NCBI GenBank assembly: GCA_008694505.1 | Contig: VZDJ01007749.1 | Location: 2,384,941-2,448,940 of the forward strand | DNA from: Cyanoderma ruficeps | Taxonomy: Eukaryota > Chordata > Aves > Passeriformes > Timaliidae | Direction of reading: 5' to 3' | DNA length: 64,000 nt | In this document: in pieces, positions 13,854 to 26,590 of the stretch | Layout of the letters: each line of letters begins with the position of its first letter | Numbering within the stretch: position 1 is the first letter of the stretch | Notes under the pieces: generated by a model | Told to the model about the DNA's origin: nothing | Databases searched by the model: none | The model's input: only the letters and a program-made list of their open reading frames with translations | Translations under genes and position numbers: made by a program

Positions 13854-13928
13854 AAGAATTGAGAAAGCCAACAACCTCGTGTACATCGATAAAGATGCCT
13901 TCCAACACCTTCCGAGCCTCAGATATTT
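13854..13928 (+). CDS. FSHR: FSHR exon 4 (LRR)
   Basis: A 75-base exon encoding the next leucine-rich repeat, human-equivalent residues 101-124. The translation begins [20 protein letters not shown] and ends SLRY plus the first two bases of a Leu codon; human reads [20 protein letters not shown]. The acceptor is TTTGCAG, the donor GTAAGA, and the phase is 2-2 as in the other LRR exons. The concave hormone-binding face is built from such repeats. There is no frameshift or internal stop. Confidence 0.96.
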
Positions 13929-14819
13929 GTAAGATCTTTTGCTCTTTACAAGCCCTAGAGTCACTTTGAATTACATACCTGTGTATCTGTCCAGCTGGTG
14001 CTGAGCACTTTGGGTGATAAGACAAGATGATTCCCTCTCCTCATACCAGTTGCACATTGTCAATACACATTTTCATCCCTGCATATCCTCAGAAAAGCTG
14101 AAGATAAAAGCTTCCACAGAGGAGTCCCACGCACAAGTTCCTCGAGCCTTTCTAAGCAACAGGTTGGAAATGAGTGATGGGAAGATGAGCTCAACCTTTC
14201 TTACGTCTATAGAAACAAATTTAGGTTGAAATTCCTCCTGGGAGCTTAGGAACAAAAATAACCCAACCCTCTCATCTGTCTTTGCTATGGAGCTACCTTC
14301 TGTTATATGTCACATACATGGTGAAAAGCATTCAAATTATTTTTTCTTTAGTAAAGGTAGTGCTATAGCCATGGTCTTCATAAATGCCTGATGTGAGATG
14401 ATTAGGTTACCAAAATATGTTTATACTGATGTATGGTACAGCTTTATTTCCTCAGCCAGCCTCATCAAGAATGTCATTTGCACCACTGTCGTTGCCACAT
14501 CTGCTTCTGTGAAGTTGCCATCAAAATTCAGTGGTAACTGAATGCATCCTTGCAGTGAGCTGGTTACTCAAAATGTATTTTCACAGCTTTTAGCACGTGG
14601 TTTTAACATGACTAATCTCTCCTCTGTGTTAAAACCCCAATGAAGTCCAATGAACTCTATTTAAAACTAGTTGGTTTTAATGGTCACAGCTTATACAGCT
14701 CACCCTTTGGTGAGAGGGATGCCGGTTTATCACCCTGCAGGATACCAACTTAACTTTTGTATGTCCATCCACCTGAGCACATAAACACCATCCAATTTTC
14801 CTGACTGACACAAGAAACG

Positions 14820-14865
14820 TTACTCATACAAGAAGCCTTGTTTTCCTTACTCATGCAAGAAGCCT
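14820..14865. repeat. Direct repeat, 19-base unit, period 27
   Basis: The unit TTACTCATACAAGAAGCCT at 14820-14838 recurs at 14847-14865 with one mismatch (ATA to ATG), separated by eight bases. This is a small local duplication inside intron 4. Confidence 0.85.
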
Positions 14866-17800
14866 AGTCATGGTTTCTACATTTCAGAACATAAAAGTAA
14901 GCATTTAATTATCTGGTTAGATATTTCATAAAGACAATATGAAATCAGGTCACTGGTCTGATCAGCATAGCTCACAGTAAACCAAGGAGTGTTGAAAGTC
15001 TCTGGAAATCACTAGTATCTGACAGGTTCTGGGCTCAAAAATGCCAAAGGGCATTGCTTTGAATTTGTACTTTAAGATTTCAGATTTAGGACTTGGACTT
15101 TAGGAGATAAGGTGTATTTAGCACTACAGAAGCCATTTTAGTTTAAAGCCTCCTTGAACTGGAATATGTGGCTAGATTTGGAGCAGAATTTTCACTCTCC
15201 CCAGAATTTTGACTGATTCCCACTTTATCAAATTCATCAGGCACCTTGGTGCACTTTAACTTTTGTGTTTGCATAACTGAAATGCAGATTTCCTCTTGAC
15301 AGTAGGAAAATAAAGCTCTAAGTTTGCATTGTCACGAGGAGAAATCGTGTGCCTGTTTCCTCCCATTTCAAGCCCGAGTCATTCAGGAATGACTGCTGTC
15401 TTTGAGTAGCTCTGACCACCTAAGAGCAAAACCACAGCATTTGTTTATCCATGTAAAATCCCCAGAACAAGCTGCCATGGGGACTAACTACAGTTGTCAG
15501 ATGTACAGATGGGTAGAAAGAATGAGAGCATGTTTATCTCACACGAAATTGAAGAAGAAACGTGGACACACTAAAGAACGCACTAATTTCAGTGATCTTT
15601 TAAATATGGGACACAGAAATCATAGGTAAAGGTAAATCCACACATTAAATATCTGAAACAGTGAAAGTTTTTCTCTTGGCACTAGTGGATATTGCCTCTT
15701 CTGAACACTTGTCATTCCACACTCCCATGCATGTTGACTCAAACATTCCACCTCTGTAAAAACTCAGCTGCAGCAGCAATCCTATGACCTATAGAAGCAA
15801 CAGATTGAAAATACAGACTATTACTTGTCTATCTGACCATTCCCCTGTCCTCTTCAGCTAGTTTTACTTTCTAGTTGATATCAGAGGAAACTGCATTTTG
15901 AAGTTTTTTTAAGGTTTTTTCTCTTGTTAACATCGAGGACTAGAAGAGACTCTCCAGCTACTGTATTCTATTTCTTCCCGGATCCACTTCATATATCCCA
16001 TTAATTAAGTGCTTCATTGACATTCTTGATGCTCTTCACTGTTCCCTGCTTTCCTCCATTTTCCTGGAGAGGCTTTTCCAGAAACTCAATGATTTGGTGA
16101 CTCAAAAATTTCCTCTAGTTTTATTCACAGCCCCTTAATTCACGCTCATTCTCGTGCCAAAGTTTTTCTCTAATTTATGTTTATAAAACCCATCTTTGGT
16201 GTTTACACAACTAATGGATTTACGCTGCATCCCCTCTGTGCCTTCATTTTAGGAAGTAAAACCACCAAGTCTTGTATGACTATAGCTAGTACAAAAGGTG
16301 CAGTTTTCGTAGCTCAGAGCTTCTCAATAGATGATTGTGGGTTTTTTTCTAATAGCAAGAGTTGAGGAAGATGTGCTGGGGGTATAAATCCAGGCAATAT
16401 TGTTGGCTTCAGTGGAGCTACATCATTTCCTAACACAGGGACCAGGAGCAGGGCACAAAGTTCTTGTTGGGGACTTTCTACACCCAATGAGCCAGGCATG
16501 ATGCTGAGTAACATCACACTCAGATAATTTCTCTACATACAGCCATGCCTTCATGTTCTCTCCTAAATTTCTGGAGGAAAGATGCCATTTTCTCCATCCC
16601 TTCACTTCACTCATTGGTGCTTGCCCTTTTGGAAACTGAAAAGGAAGAAAGCCTTGCTGTTTGAAAGGGTAGGATAGTTAATTTAATGAGAAAGCTGAAA
16701 CCTTGATGGAAGGCTGTAAAACAGCATCTGGTAAAGGTAACCCAGTCCTCATATTCACCTTCCTGTGAGATGCAAGGAAGAGGCAACACTGAAAATATAA
16801 GGTAAGATGTCAAGGAGGTTAATAGATTGATGATTTTTCAGTTCAGTTGGGGGGAGGGGTTGTGGTGGTTATTCAGGGTTTTCTACACGATACACAAGCA
16901 AAAGGTTCTGAACATGTGGGGCTATAGTTTAAAATAATTCATAAAAGGGTAAAGCATCTGTGTGGAACAGCTATTGCAGGAATCATGAAAATTTTAAGGC
17001 CATGAAAGGAAACTTGTAAAACCTGAAAACTTGTAAACCTGTACATCACTTCCTAATTTTCACATTAATTGTTGTAAGTTAGGAAGGAATAGCACATAAT
17101 TTTGTCAATATCTTGTCACGTAACAGATTAGGTCATTCTGCCTGACTGTGTAAGGAGGTACAGAGAGACCAAGCTGCAACCAGCACCTCAAAGCACAAGG
17201 ACTTGGATACCTGCCCATTCCCCAATCATTGTGGTTCTTCTGGAGCTCCCTGCTATGGGGACAGGGTAGCATGGTACAAGACACATGCTCCGATTCCTTA
17301 CACATTTCTGTGGCTGTAGCAGAACTCTTATAACACAATGGATAAAATCTTTCAGAAAAAAAATTCTATTTACTGGGGGTTTTCATTTAGAAAACACAGA
17401 CAAAAAAATTAATCAGTCGCAATGTCCAAAATTGAACCCAGGTACTACAGCCCATTAGTTTAATGACCTTTGCAACACATTGTTTGCAAGGCTTTCTCTG
17501 TGTTTCTACAAAAATAGTTTTATAGCCACTAGGTCATGTTTATAGGCAGGCAAGAAGCTGTAGCTAGCCTTTTCAGTCCCCTCATCAGCTTCATGGGCTC
17601 ATTATGGCCACCAGCTGTTGAATATTAATATGCTTTTTATCTCTGTCAACTTGGAGATAAATATATTTCCTCCTCAGCCCACTCTCTTTGTCTCCTGCAT
17701 CATCATTACCAGTATGGCAAAAACACAAAGGAGATGAAAATGCTGAAAAAACACAGTGCTGAACAGCCTAAACCTCCCAGAAACAGGCAACCTTAACTTT

Positions 17801-18984
17801 CTCACCAGTCTTTTAGAAGCAGAGAAGAGAATTGCTAATTGGTCTTCTCGGGTATAAGCCAGAGAGACAGACTGCTTCAAAATGGTAACTGGCTGACCTT
17901 TTCATGGGTACAGGATTATTTATCTGGCTCTCATTAGGGAAACCTGTGGCATAGTCTCTTTAATAATGCAGTGATGGCTTTTCAAATTAATTTTCTTTCC
18001 AAAATTAGTTCTCATAGGTAATCTATGTCCTTTGATTCATTTTTGAGGGATGTTGATGTCTTGAATTTAGCAATGTCAGCTTACAATACAAAGATTTGAA
18101 TGTAACACTCCTTTCAGGTTAATTTTGAGAGCATAGAGCTGAATTGTTGGAGGGGAGGGGAAATGTAGGTCCCAAAACCATGGGTTTTGCCTGCAGAAGA
18201 AGCAGAGCCCAACTCCAAAGCCTTGCAGCTGCTTCTACCTGCCTGGTGCTTCCTAAACACAAATCTGCAATTGCTGCAGGTGCAGCAAATTCCACAGAAT
18301 TACTGACCCTTTTCTTGGAGTTGACTCTTCAATAAAAAGAACTGATGTTCCACTCCTTCCTTTGGCATGGCAGCCTCACAGCTAAAGACCTTTCCCCAGG
18401 ACTGGGGGCTGGAGATTTAAGAAGCCTGGGATATGTTAATCAGAGGAACATCTCACTGGAATCAGGCTCAAACGCACCATCAAGTAACCAGGGTGATTAA
18501 GGGACACAAAGATAATGCTTTCTGAGTGAAGTTGTGTTTATCTCTGCCTACTTTGAGTTTGCAATTTAGCAAATACCCCCAGTAAATTGATGAGGTAAAC
18601 TGCGTTCCCAGATTTGTCAGAATAGCTCCTACAATTTGGCACAAAAAAGAGCAGACGTGTTGCTATATCTGGAGATAAGCAGCCAGAATCTTCCAGGAAT
18701 TAGTTTCTGAAATATATTTTTTCTCCTGTGCTGGTTGTGGTGCTCTGTTTTCTTAAGTGCTGACTCCAGTATGCCTTTTCAGAAAGACAATTAATACCTT
18801 GGAAAGCAGCCATCAGCCATCTGAAAATAAAAGGTTCTCACCAAGCTTTTTATGCATGGCAAGGAGGGACTCAGTTATAACAGAGATTAAAGAGGACACT
18901 TGTTTAAAGTGAGGTTACTAAGGATGTATACATTGTATGGTAAATATATTGACAAAGCTGTCCTGCAGGAAAGATATTCAGTAA

Positions 18985-19020
18985 ATTGGATTATCCACAT
19001 TCTAAAAAGATTATCCACTT
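18985..19020. promoter_or_regulatory. Paired GATTA-type sites
   Basis: GATTATCCAC occurs at 18989-18998 and again at 19009-19018, exactly 20 bases apart, about two helical turns. The GGATTA/GATTA core is recognised by bicoid-class homeodomain proteins such as PITX and OTX. This is resemblance only; no activity is shown by the sequence. Confidence 0.2.
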
Positions 19021-21480
19021 AAAGGCCTCTGGAGATTTGCTGGTGGAATAAAAAGAGAGGGAAGATCTAGGCTGCAGTCGAGCTAAATATTTTTCAGTTC
19101 TTTTTCTGCATTTAATTAAAGGAACACCCTCTCCTGCTTCTAATCACCATTCTGTGCCTCTGTGCAATCACTGCCTTGTACCACCTGTAGATTTACTTCG
19201 ATATGTAATGATTTGTCAAAGATGCTTTCCTCTTCATCTCATGCTGCTCAGTTGACACCAGTGAAAATTGAGCCCTGAACACTTCAGATTACTGGAAAGA
19301 TCAGAACTAACCCAAGGCACTGGGGACGTTTTTTCTTACATGTATGGTTAAAGCCCTGATAACCAATGTGGAATTTTGGTGTGCTGGGATTAAGTTGCCC
19401 TTGGGAGCAGTGTTTGAATAGCAGATGTTAGAGTCCTGTCACCTTTCATTGTTGCACCATGAGGACTGAGATTTTCTTGGGCAAGGACTGTAGAAAGAAA
19501 AGCTTCTTATGTCTTCTCTGTCCTGCAGTAGCAACGCACTATTTGGCAGCACTCTCCTCCTTCACTCTCCTACTAAGGGAAATGTGTGCCATAATTTGTG
19601 TTTAAAAGGGGCTTGTAGAAGAGGATTGCATTAATTTTTAGCATATGACTCATTTAAAATTACAGGCAGCTTTCTACTAACACCCTGTATATCTCCAGTA
19701 ATTTAGAGAGTGTATTTTAAAATATTGTAAGAGGGAGTTACAGGTTCTTCTCCTTTTGCTTCTGATTTTTTTCAACGAAGTCCTTTTATGAAGTGTAAGT
19801 GCGGAAATATTTTAAGTAACAAGGGTCTTGTGTAATCCACCTGCTTCATTAATCATGCTTTCTATTTAACGATATGTAATAGTTTTTCAAAGGCATTTTT
19901 GTGGAGCTTTCTTGGTCACATGTGACAGCTGTTATTTTTAAGTTAATGCAATGTCAGACCACTCTGAATCCTGAGACGAAACAGTCTTGACATTTCAGCA
20001 ACTTTCCCAAATTGGCTTCTTGAATATTCACTAATACTACTTTAATTTTTCCCTGCATATGAAGTATTGCTTTCTATCACAAGATGAGACAGATCAAAGT
20101 TGGCTTTTCAGCATCTGAGGATATCCAGATACCATCTCAGGGAGCTCAGAGCAGTACTTATGCAAGTGAATGACTTTTTTATGGACTTATGTGTCACCCT
20201 GAGTTCCCAAATGTAGGATTTGGTTGTCATATGGAGGTGTTCAGTTTCAGTTCAAATTATGAAACCTGAAAGACTGCAACTCTCCTGAAATAATCTAGGT
20301 TTATAAAAAACCATCATATGAACAATGTTTCCTTTTTCCAGTCTCAACCAGTCCTTTGATCACAATTCAGCTATTCAGGAATGATTCTGTTGAAAAAAAA
20401 AATGTCACATCTAATAGTAAAAGAATATTGTTCTAAGTGCTAAGATAAAAAAACTTTACATATCCTATGTTCCTTAAGAATCCAATATTCTTAGTGAAAA
20501 GTTACCTTCTCTACCATCTCATATATTAAAAACACAAAGATGTAATCAAACATTCAAGAATCCAAAATTTCTCTTTGTTTGGTGGGGTAAACATGAGACT
20601 TTTTGGTGTCTGGAAAAAGCTCCCAAATGTTCAGAGGCCACTCCAGTCCAACTCCTCCCTCCAGCAATCAGCCCTCCTTCCAGCCTTCGGCAGCCACCAG
20701 TCCTCTCCTGCTGCATGGAAACATCACAAGTTTCCTGTCCTTGCTACTGTTCTGGATAACAAAATTTGACTAAATTAGACGTGGTCCATCTCTGTGGATA
20801 CCTGTAACCTCACTGGCTGTGAGCTCAGAGTTTTCCTTTGGAGTCAGCAGTTCTGGGATGCTGTTTCATGGACAGGAACCACAGTGCAGAGGTCAGGGAT
20901 GGTCGGTACAGTGGGAGGGAGGGTGGAGGTATTGAAGGACAGAGGCTTGGGTCCATTTCCAGCTGCACAAACTGCTGAAATAGTCCATAGTTTTGGCTCT
21001 TCACTAGTAAAGGTGCTGGGGAGTAAAATGTTCTAATTCTCTCCTAATTTCATCAATTAATTTCAGGAGAAATTAATTTGTACTCTGTTATAGTAGAAGG
21101 CTAAACCTGTGGTGGGTCGATATTTTTGTCTTAAAACATCTACTATGAAAATAATTATCCAGTGTCAGTGCAGTTGATTTCTTAGAATATTGTTGGGAAA
21201 TTAATATGAACAATTTACTGAGACCATCAGGGGGTACTGTGTTATCATCCAAGGTAGGGTTTCTCCCTTTACCTCTGTGGGGCAGAATTCAGCTTGTACT
21301 TTGGACAAAAACCCTTTTAAATCACAATGTCAAGTTTCCTACTGGGAGAGCTCACTTTTTTGTGGCTAAACTCTGCCTTTTGCGTCAACCATATTAAGCC
21401 AAATGTTCTTTCTTCTTCATTAATTGCTGCCTTCTTTCCAGGGGCAGACTGAATAATCTTCATTTTTCTCTTCCACTTAG

Positions 21481-21552
21481 GTTAATATCAAACACTGGCC
21501 TTCGGTTTTTACCTGCTGTCCACAAGATTCACTCTTTCCAGAAAGTTTTGCT
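21481..21552 (+). CDS. FSHR: FSHR exon 5 (LRR)
   Basis: This 72-base exon encodes human-equivalent residues 126-148, reading [20 protein letters not shown] then KVL, with a split Leu codon at each end; human reads [20 protein letters not shown]. The human Asp in LPDVHK is Ala here, a non-conservative change in the ectodomain. The acceptor is CCACTTAG and the donor GTAAGT. The 72-base length equals that of the human exon and differs from its 75-base neighbours, which supports the assignment. Confidence 0.96.
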
Positions 21553-23768
21553 GTAAGTTTGAACGTTTGCTTTTTCACTTTTTGAAAGCTGCCTTTGAGT
21601 GTTCTTCTGCTCTAGCAAAGCCTTTCAAGACATGATTCCTCAAGTGTTCATTTACTAGCTCCACAGTGGTGTGTTGGTTGTAATTTTGCAGGCCTTGATG
21701 ATAATGTGGCTCAGAAGGTCTCAGTTCTCTCCAGATCTCCCTTCTACAAAGACTTGGAACTTGCACTTTACAGACCACTCTAACTGCAGTGTGAGCATGT
21801 GTCTGGGTGGCCCAGGGGACAGATAACAGCCTCTGACTCCTCCTTCAGAAGCTAAAATCCAAACCAGGATGGTGGCAGTGGAAATTTGTTGCCACCTGGT
21901 GAAAATTTTCTGACCTGCATGTGAAGAGTCACTAATGTCAGAGCTAAGTTCCATCAGAACTGGCCACATCACTGAGGAAAGAAAAATAACAAAAAATAAT
22001 AATAAATAAATAAATTATTTTTAAAAAAATTAAAAAAACCCACCAACTGCAGGGAATTATCTACCATACCCATTTCTGTTTTCCCTGGCAGTAAAACCGT
22101 CCAGAGAATGAATTTTTTTTACTATGGAAAATTCCAGTGACAACTGGAAGAGGAAAAAAATATTTGTGCAAAATTTTGTGTGAAAACAGGCTGTTAATTT
22201 TCTAAAGCATTTCTTCCTCTTCTGTAGAAAAAACGCATATCAGAAAAACTTGGTTTCTTTTTGACTGAAAAATATTTTGACATACATTTCTCAGTCAGTT
22301 CATAGTATAACTGAAAGCATTCTTTTGGAAAAGATTTAATGTTAATTCACACACAAAGTTCTGAATCTTCAGATCTTTGATTAGAAGATTTCAACCTGCA
22401 GAAACATTAATCGTGCAATTATTAATGGCTATCTTAGTAATAGCCATTAATATCAATAAAAATGCATATAAAACATAGAGGGGAATGCCAGAATATAGTG
22501 TACAGACTTATAAGATACAAAATCCATTTCAGGAATACATTTGACATATGTAATTCTGAGAACTTCAGTTCATTGCTCCTCGAAACCATCAAGGCAATGC
22601 AACAGCCATGGCACTACAGAGACTTTCACCTGTACACCTTTGTGTTTATCATCAGTCTTAACTAGACAGGAATTACTGTGTCCAGTACCAGCAAGATCTT
22701 TTAATATTTTAGGTGCAACTCCTCACTTGCCTGTAAGAATAAATAGACCTTGATACTGATTGAGTCCCAAACTAGACCTTGGTTCAAACCTCGGTCCCTC
22801 TGAGGTCAATAAGACAATTCTGCTTGGCTTCAGTTGTGTCAATATTTAAGTCCCAAAAAGACAGGTCTTGATATTTATAAAGGGCAGATCTTTAGTAGGG
22901 GGATACAGTTCACTTGCATGGGTGCTGTGTTCCCCCCCTGTTCCTGCCTCTGCTGCCCTCACTTTGCTGAATGAAGCCTCTGTGTGAGTGTCACTCCGTG
23001 CAGAGTTGTGGCTCTGTGGAGCTGTCAGCATGAGATAATTTTGGAACCGCGCTTAATTTCAAGCTTTGCAGAGAATTAATTTTTTTCCATGCTTTCCAAC
23101 AGAAACAGCATGGAAACAGCCATATCCCCAGTCTAAATTATGAGTAACACTGTTTAACTTCTTTGGGACCTATATTGAGCCAGCAACAGAACATTTCTTT
23201 TTTTTTGTATCAGTCACAACTGAGGAAAGACGGAAATTTCTGCTTGTCAGTTCAACAAACTGCACTGACAGGGGTCCTGCATTTAAGTCCTTAAGCACAT
23301 ACAAAGCCTATAAGCAACCCTGTTGACATCAGCTGGGGAATGATTCATGGGCTGGTAGGTACCCTGCTGAATCAGGCCAAAAAGGCTAATGGCTTTCCTC
23401 CTTCTGGTTGGGAGGCTGGGAGAAGGGGTGGCCTCGCAGCCCCTCCGGTTGCATTTTTTGGGGAGTATGTTTGCTGGAGGAGCTATTTCATCCACTTCAG
23501 GGTTATAGACCTGAGCTTTTATGCATTTTAATGTCTTCAGCCTATTTGGGAGGAAAGTATGGGGGTGTTTTGCTCCAGCCTTTTTTTATCAGGAAGGTTT
23601 ATGCTCTGGGGAAAAAAATGTCTTGAAAACTTTGGTTATTACCCTCTGTCTGTAGTACTTCCTCAGATTGAATAAAAGGGAAAAATACTGTGTTTGAAGC
23701 AGCATATTGTATTGAAAGGCTCACAGAAGTACAAAAAGGTGTAGTTTCTATTGTATTTTATTTTTCAG
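21553..23768 (+). other. FSHR: FSHR intron 5 (2.2 kb)
   Basis: Donor GTAAGT, acceptor TATTTTTCAG. The only notable internal feature is a low-complexity A/T-rich patch near 21.98-22.04 kb with AAT and AAAT runs. A GC-richer segment near 23.34-23.48 kb has no recognised identity. Confidence 0.85.
21979..22040. repeat. A/T-rich low-complexity patch
   Basis: The segment consists of AAT and AAAT runs followed by A and T homopolymers. It carries no target-site duplications or element ends that would mark a retroposon tail. Confidence 0.8.
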
Positions 23769-23846
23769 AGATATTCAAGACAATATCAATATACGTTCAA
23801 TTGAAAGAAATTCATTCATGGGCCTGAGTTCTGAAAGTGTGATTCT
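23769..23846 (+). CDS. FSHR: FSHR exon 6 (LRR)
   Basis: This 78-base exon encodes human-equivalent residues 150-174, reading [20 protein letters not shown] then SESVI, with split Leu codons at both ends; human reads [20 protein letters not shown]. The acceptor is a strong TATTTTTCAG and the donor GTGAGT. The exon gives one LRR of the hormone-binding surface. The His-Thr pair after NINI in human is Arg-Ser here. Confidence 0.96.
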
Positions 23847-24861
23847 GTGAGTAGATGTAGCAAATTCATTATTCTCCTTGTTAGCTCATTTCTTTTCCAG
23901 AACAGGGTCAAGGATACCAGGAGTTGGGCACTTTTTCATGCATTTCCAAATTCAATTTGAGATTTTACCTTTCTCCTTGCCCCTGAGATCTCTGTATTCC
24001 ATTTCCCTGCCATGAAACAAATGAATGCTTTTGGGGTTTTTTGTTGTGTTTTTGTCTTGCTGTTTATTTTAGAAGCACATCAGAAAACAAATTTAGTAAT
24101 TACTGATGCCAAGGCTAAACACCTACAGCTACAGTTCCCCATGATACAAATTGTGTTCAAACGGACGGGACGACTCATAAATATTTACAGTCAGACACAT
24201 CACTCAAAGACATTTATTACTTGGGCAGAATGTATGGAGATGTTGTGGAAATGTGGTTTATTTGTACACAATGTTAATGCATTGGTACGGGCGGGTTCAC
24301 AATGCAGTTTGGAGCTGCAAGGTTAGATTACTCTGCATTTGATTTGAACAGTCATGTATTTTAATGAACTAGCTGGCTTCTTTGATCCCTTCTCTCTGTA
24401 TATCAAAACATACTGTTTGCTTGCTGACAAGCTGCCTTCCTTTCACTTAGCCAGTGGCCAGACTGGAAAAAATTCCCATCATGTTTGTGTGGTTTACCTG
24501 GCACACTGAGAGAGAAAAGGAAGGTTTGGATTGACTGAGATCACGTCAATTCTGGGGGGAGCAAGGTCAGACCGTCGATAATGAAGAGAGTGCAGGAACA
24601 AGTCATTTAGCTTTATGTCTCCCTTTTCCCTAACACCTCTCTCTACTTCAAGTTCTGAAGTTTTAAACACACAAATACACACCAGACTTTTCTCAAGTAT
24701 ATATTTCCAAAGCACTGCACAACAAATACTATGTTTATTTTCATAATACCACTGAAGGGTGAGATAAATATGCCAGAGTTTTGCTGTGTTTTGACCTCTC
24801 TGCTCCACTTGAGCAGCTTGTAGTTGGCTTCCCCATCTCTCCCCAAAATCTTTCATTGCTT

Positions 24862-25088
24862 ATATCAGGAAGAAACTATTTACAGTGAGGGGATGAGGCA
24901 GTGGAACAGGTTGCCCAGAGAAGTTGTGGTTGCTCCAGCCCTGGAAGTGCAAAAGGCCAAGTTGGATGGAGCTTTGTGCAAGCCGGTCTAGTGCAAGGTG
25001 CTGCTGTCCATATCAGGGGCTTTGGAACTGGGTGATCTTTAAGGTCCCTTCCAGCCCAAGCCTTTCTCTGATTCTGTGGTATGATTAT
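24862..25088 (+). mobile_element. CR1 LINE 3'-end fragment
   Basis: The sequence follows the CR1 3' end closely: 'aggcagtggaacaggttgcc', then 'cagagaagttgtgg', 'ccctggaagtgcaaaaggcc', 'aagttggatggagctttg', 'gatctttaaggtcccttcca', and a tail of TTCTCTGATTCTGTGGTATGATT in place of the usual ATTCTATG repeats. It is 5'-truncated and in the same orientation as FSHR. It is the best preserved of the three CR1 pieces. The 160-codon antisense open frame covering it is fortuitous. Confidence 0.92.
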
Positions 25089-26333
25089 TGCCTGGGTATA
25101 GAAGGATACCTCTCTGAGGACTTCAGGCTGCTGGTTTGGTAGTAAAATTGTCCTGGGGACAGGGGCAGGGTGGGAATCATGTTCACTTCCAGCTGCTTTG
25201 CCCTTCCTCCTGCAGCTCCCCATTTTCACAGGCACCCTGCACCCACCAGTGTGTGCAGGAGCAGCAGGAGGTGTGTGAGCAGACCTGGTCTCCAGCACCT
25301 GACTGGTCAGAAAATATCCTGACTTTGCTCTAGCTCTCCCTAGAGCAATTTGGGACAAAAGGCCTGTATGTGCCCTTTAAGGGTCCCTGATTAAGCTTTC
25401 CTTGTGCTATGGTGAACTTAGATAATTTTTACCATTTTTTTGTACAAAACTGAAGTCACAGCAACTCAACAGAAACTCAACAGCAACATTATTTAGAGAA
25501 AGCAGGCATATCAAGATGTTTCAAATCACCCAGGACCCACTGAACCCCCACATTGTAAGGAGAAACCATTTTAATAGGCTTAGCTGTGGCAGCCTCCAAG
25601 CAAATTTCTGCCAGGAATTTGGACTGCATCTGATCCTATGCTATGCGTAGAATCAGCACAGGTGGGAACTGAGGAGACATTTGGTAATGAAGTGCTAGAA
25701 AATTATGGAAGAAATTCACCTTGCTTCCAGGTCTGCATGCCACTCAGGCTCTAAGATAGATCTTTCCAGTCCTGAAATAGGGTATAAATAGTATTTCAGG
25801 GGCAGTGACCTCTTGCACTGGGTGAATTTTGGAGTTTGAAAAATCTGCTCCAGCAATGAAATGATAAGTAAAAGCTCCCATGTCCAAGCTCTGGATCTCC
25901 TCCTCTGCTGTGACCTTGCTAATGTTGGAGTTAGTGGAGTCAGGAAGGATGCTGGTTGAAGTGAGGGGAGAACTTGCCTCAATAGGAACTTATCTATGTG
26001 TGCTATAATGAGGTCTTGGGATTTGCGTAATTTTTTTTTGCTTTTTTTACTACTCAGATGCTATTAGCCAGGTGACAGGAGTGTATAGTCCACACTGTGT
26101 GGCTACAGTGACTGTTTTACAGCCTTAGTATCTCGTTGCATTAACATCATGTTCAATGAGAGAATGCAGTAAGTTCTAATAGTGTGATTAAAAACATATC
26201 TATCAGCCTGGCAGCTACAAATTTATAAGATCAATGTAATATAATAAGTGTTTCAAATGCTGTAAGCAGGGACCTGTCTCTCCTCCATGCCTGATCACTC
26301 ATGTCTAATAGTGCTGGCAAGTGAAGGGGACGG

Positions 26334-26590
26334 TGACAGTTCTCCTGATCCAGCCTGACAGACATTACAGACACAGAGCTATGTGCATCTGCCTGTCATG
26401 GTCAAAAGAGCAATCCTTTCAGCCAGACCCATGACTGATTTCCATGCTGACCTTAGCTCACCACCTCAGACCTCAGATAAGTGGGTCACTTGCATGCTCA
26501 GCTTTCAAAGTGAATTAGAAAAGAGTCCAGGTTTGCTGACAGTTTAATTAAATCAGGCCACTTTTGCCATCAATCAGACCTGTCATTGCC
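26334..26590. promoter_or_regulatory. Candidate enhancer: MEIS/PBX-like motif cluster
   Basis: TGACAG or its complement CTGTCA, the MEIS/PREP (TALE homeodomain) core, occurs at 26334-26339, 26356-26361, 26393-26398, 26537-26542 and 26580-26585. An ATCAATCA (PBX-like) motif at 26569-26576 lies next to the last site. TGACCTTA at 26448-26455 is, on the other strand, TAAGGTCA, a nuclear-receptor monomer site of the NR5A type. About 0.1 hexamer matches would be expected by chance in this length. Function is inferred from motif density only. Confidence 0.3.

Larger units (their letters stand above)
13929..21480 (+). other. FSHR: FSHR intron 4 (7.55 kb)
   Basis: The largest complete intron in the window. 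It starts GTAAGA and ends with a TTCCACTTAG acceptor. It contains an imperfect 19-base direct repeat near 14.82-14.87 kb and a pair of GATTATCCAC sites 20 bases apart near 19.0 kb, set in sequence that looks like conserved non-coding DNA. No gene, RNA gene or recognisable transposon was found in the rest. Confidence 0.85.

Noticed and set aside
24876..25358. 160-codon open frame on the - strand
   Set aside because: It is partly antisense to a CR1 3' end, a known source of spurious open frames, and has no protein similarity.
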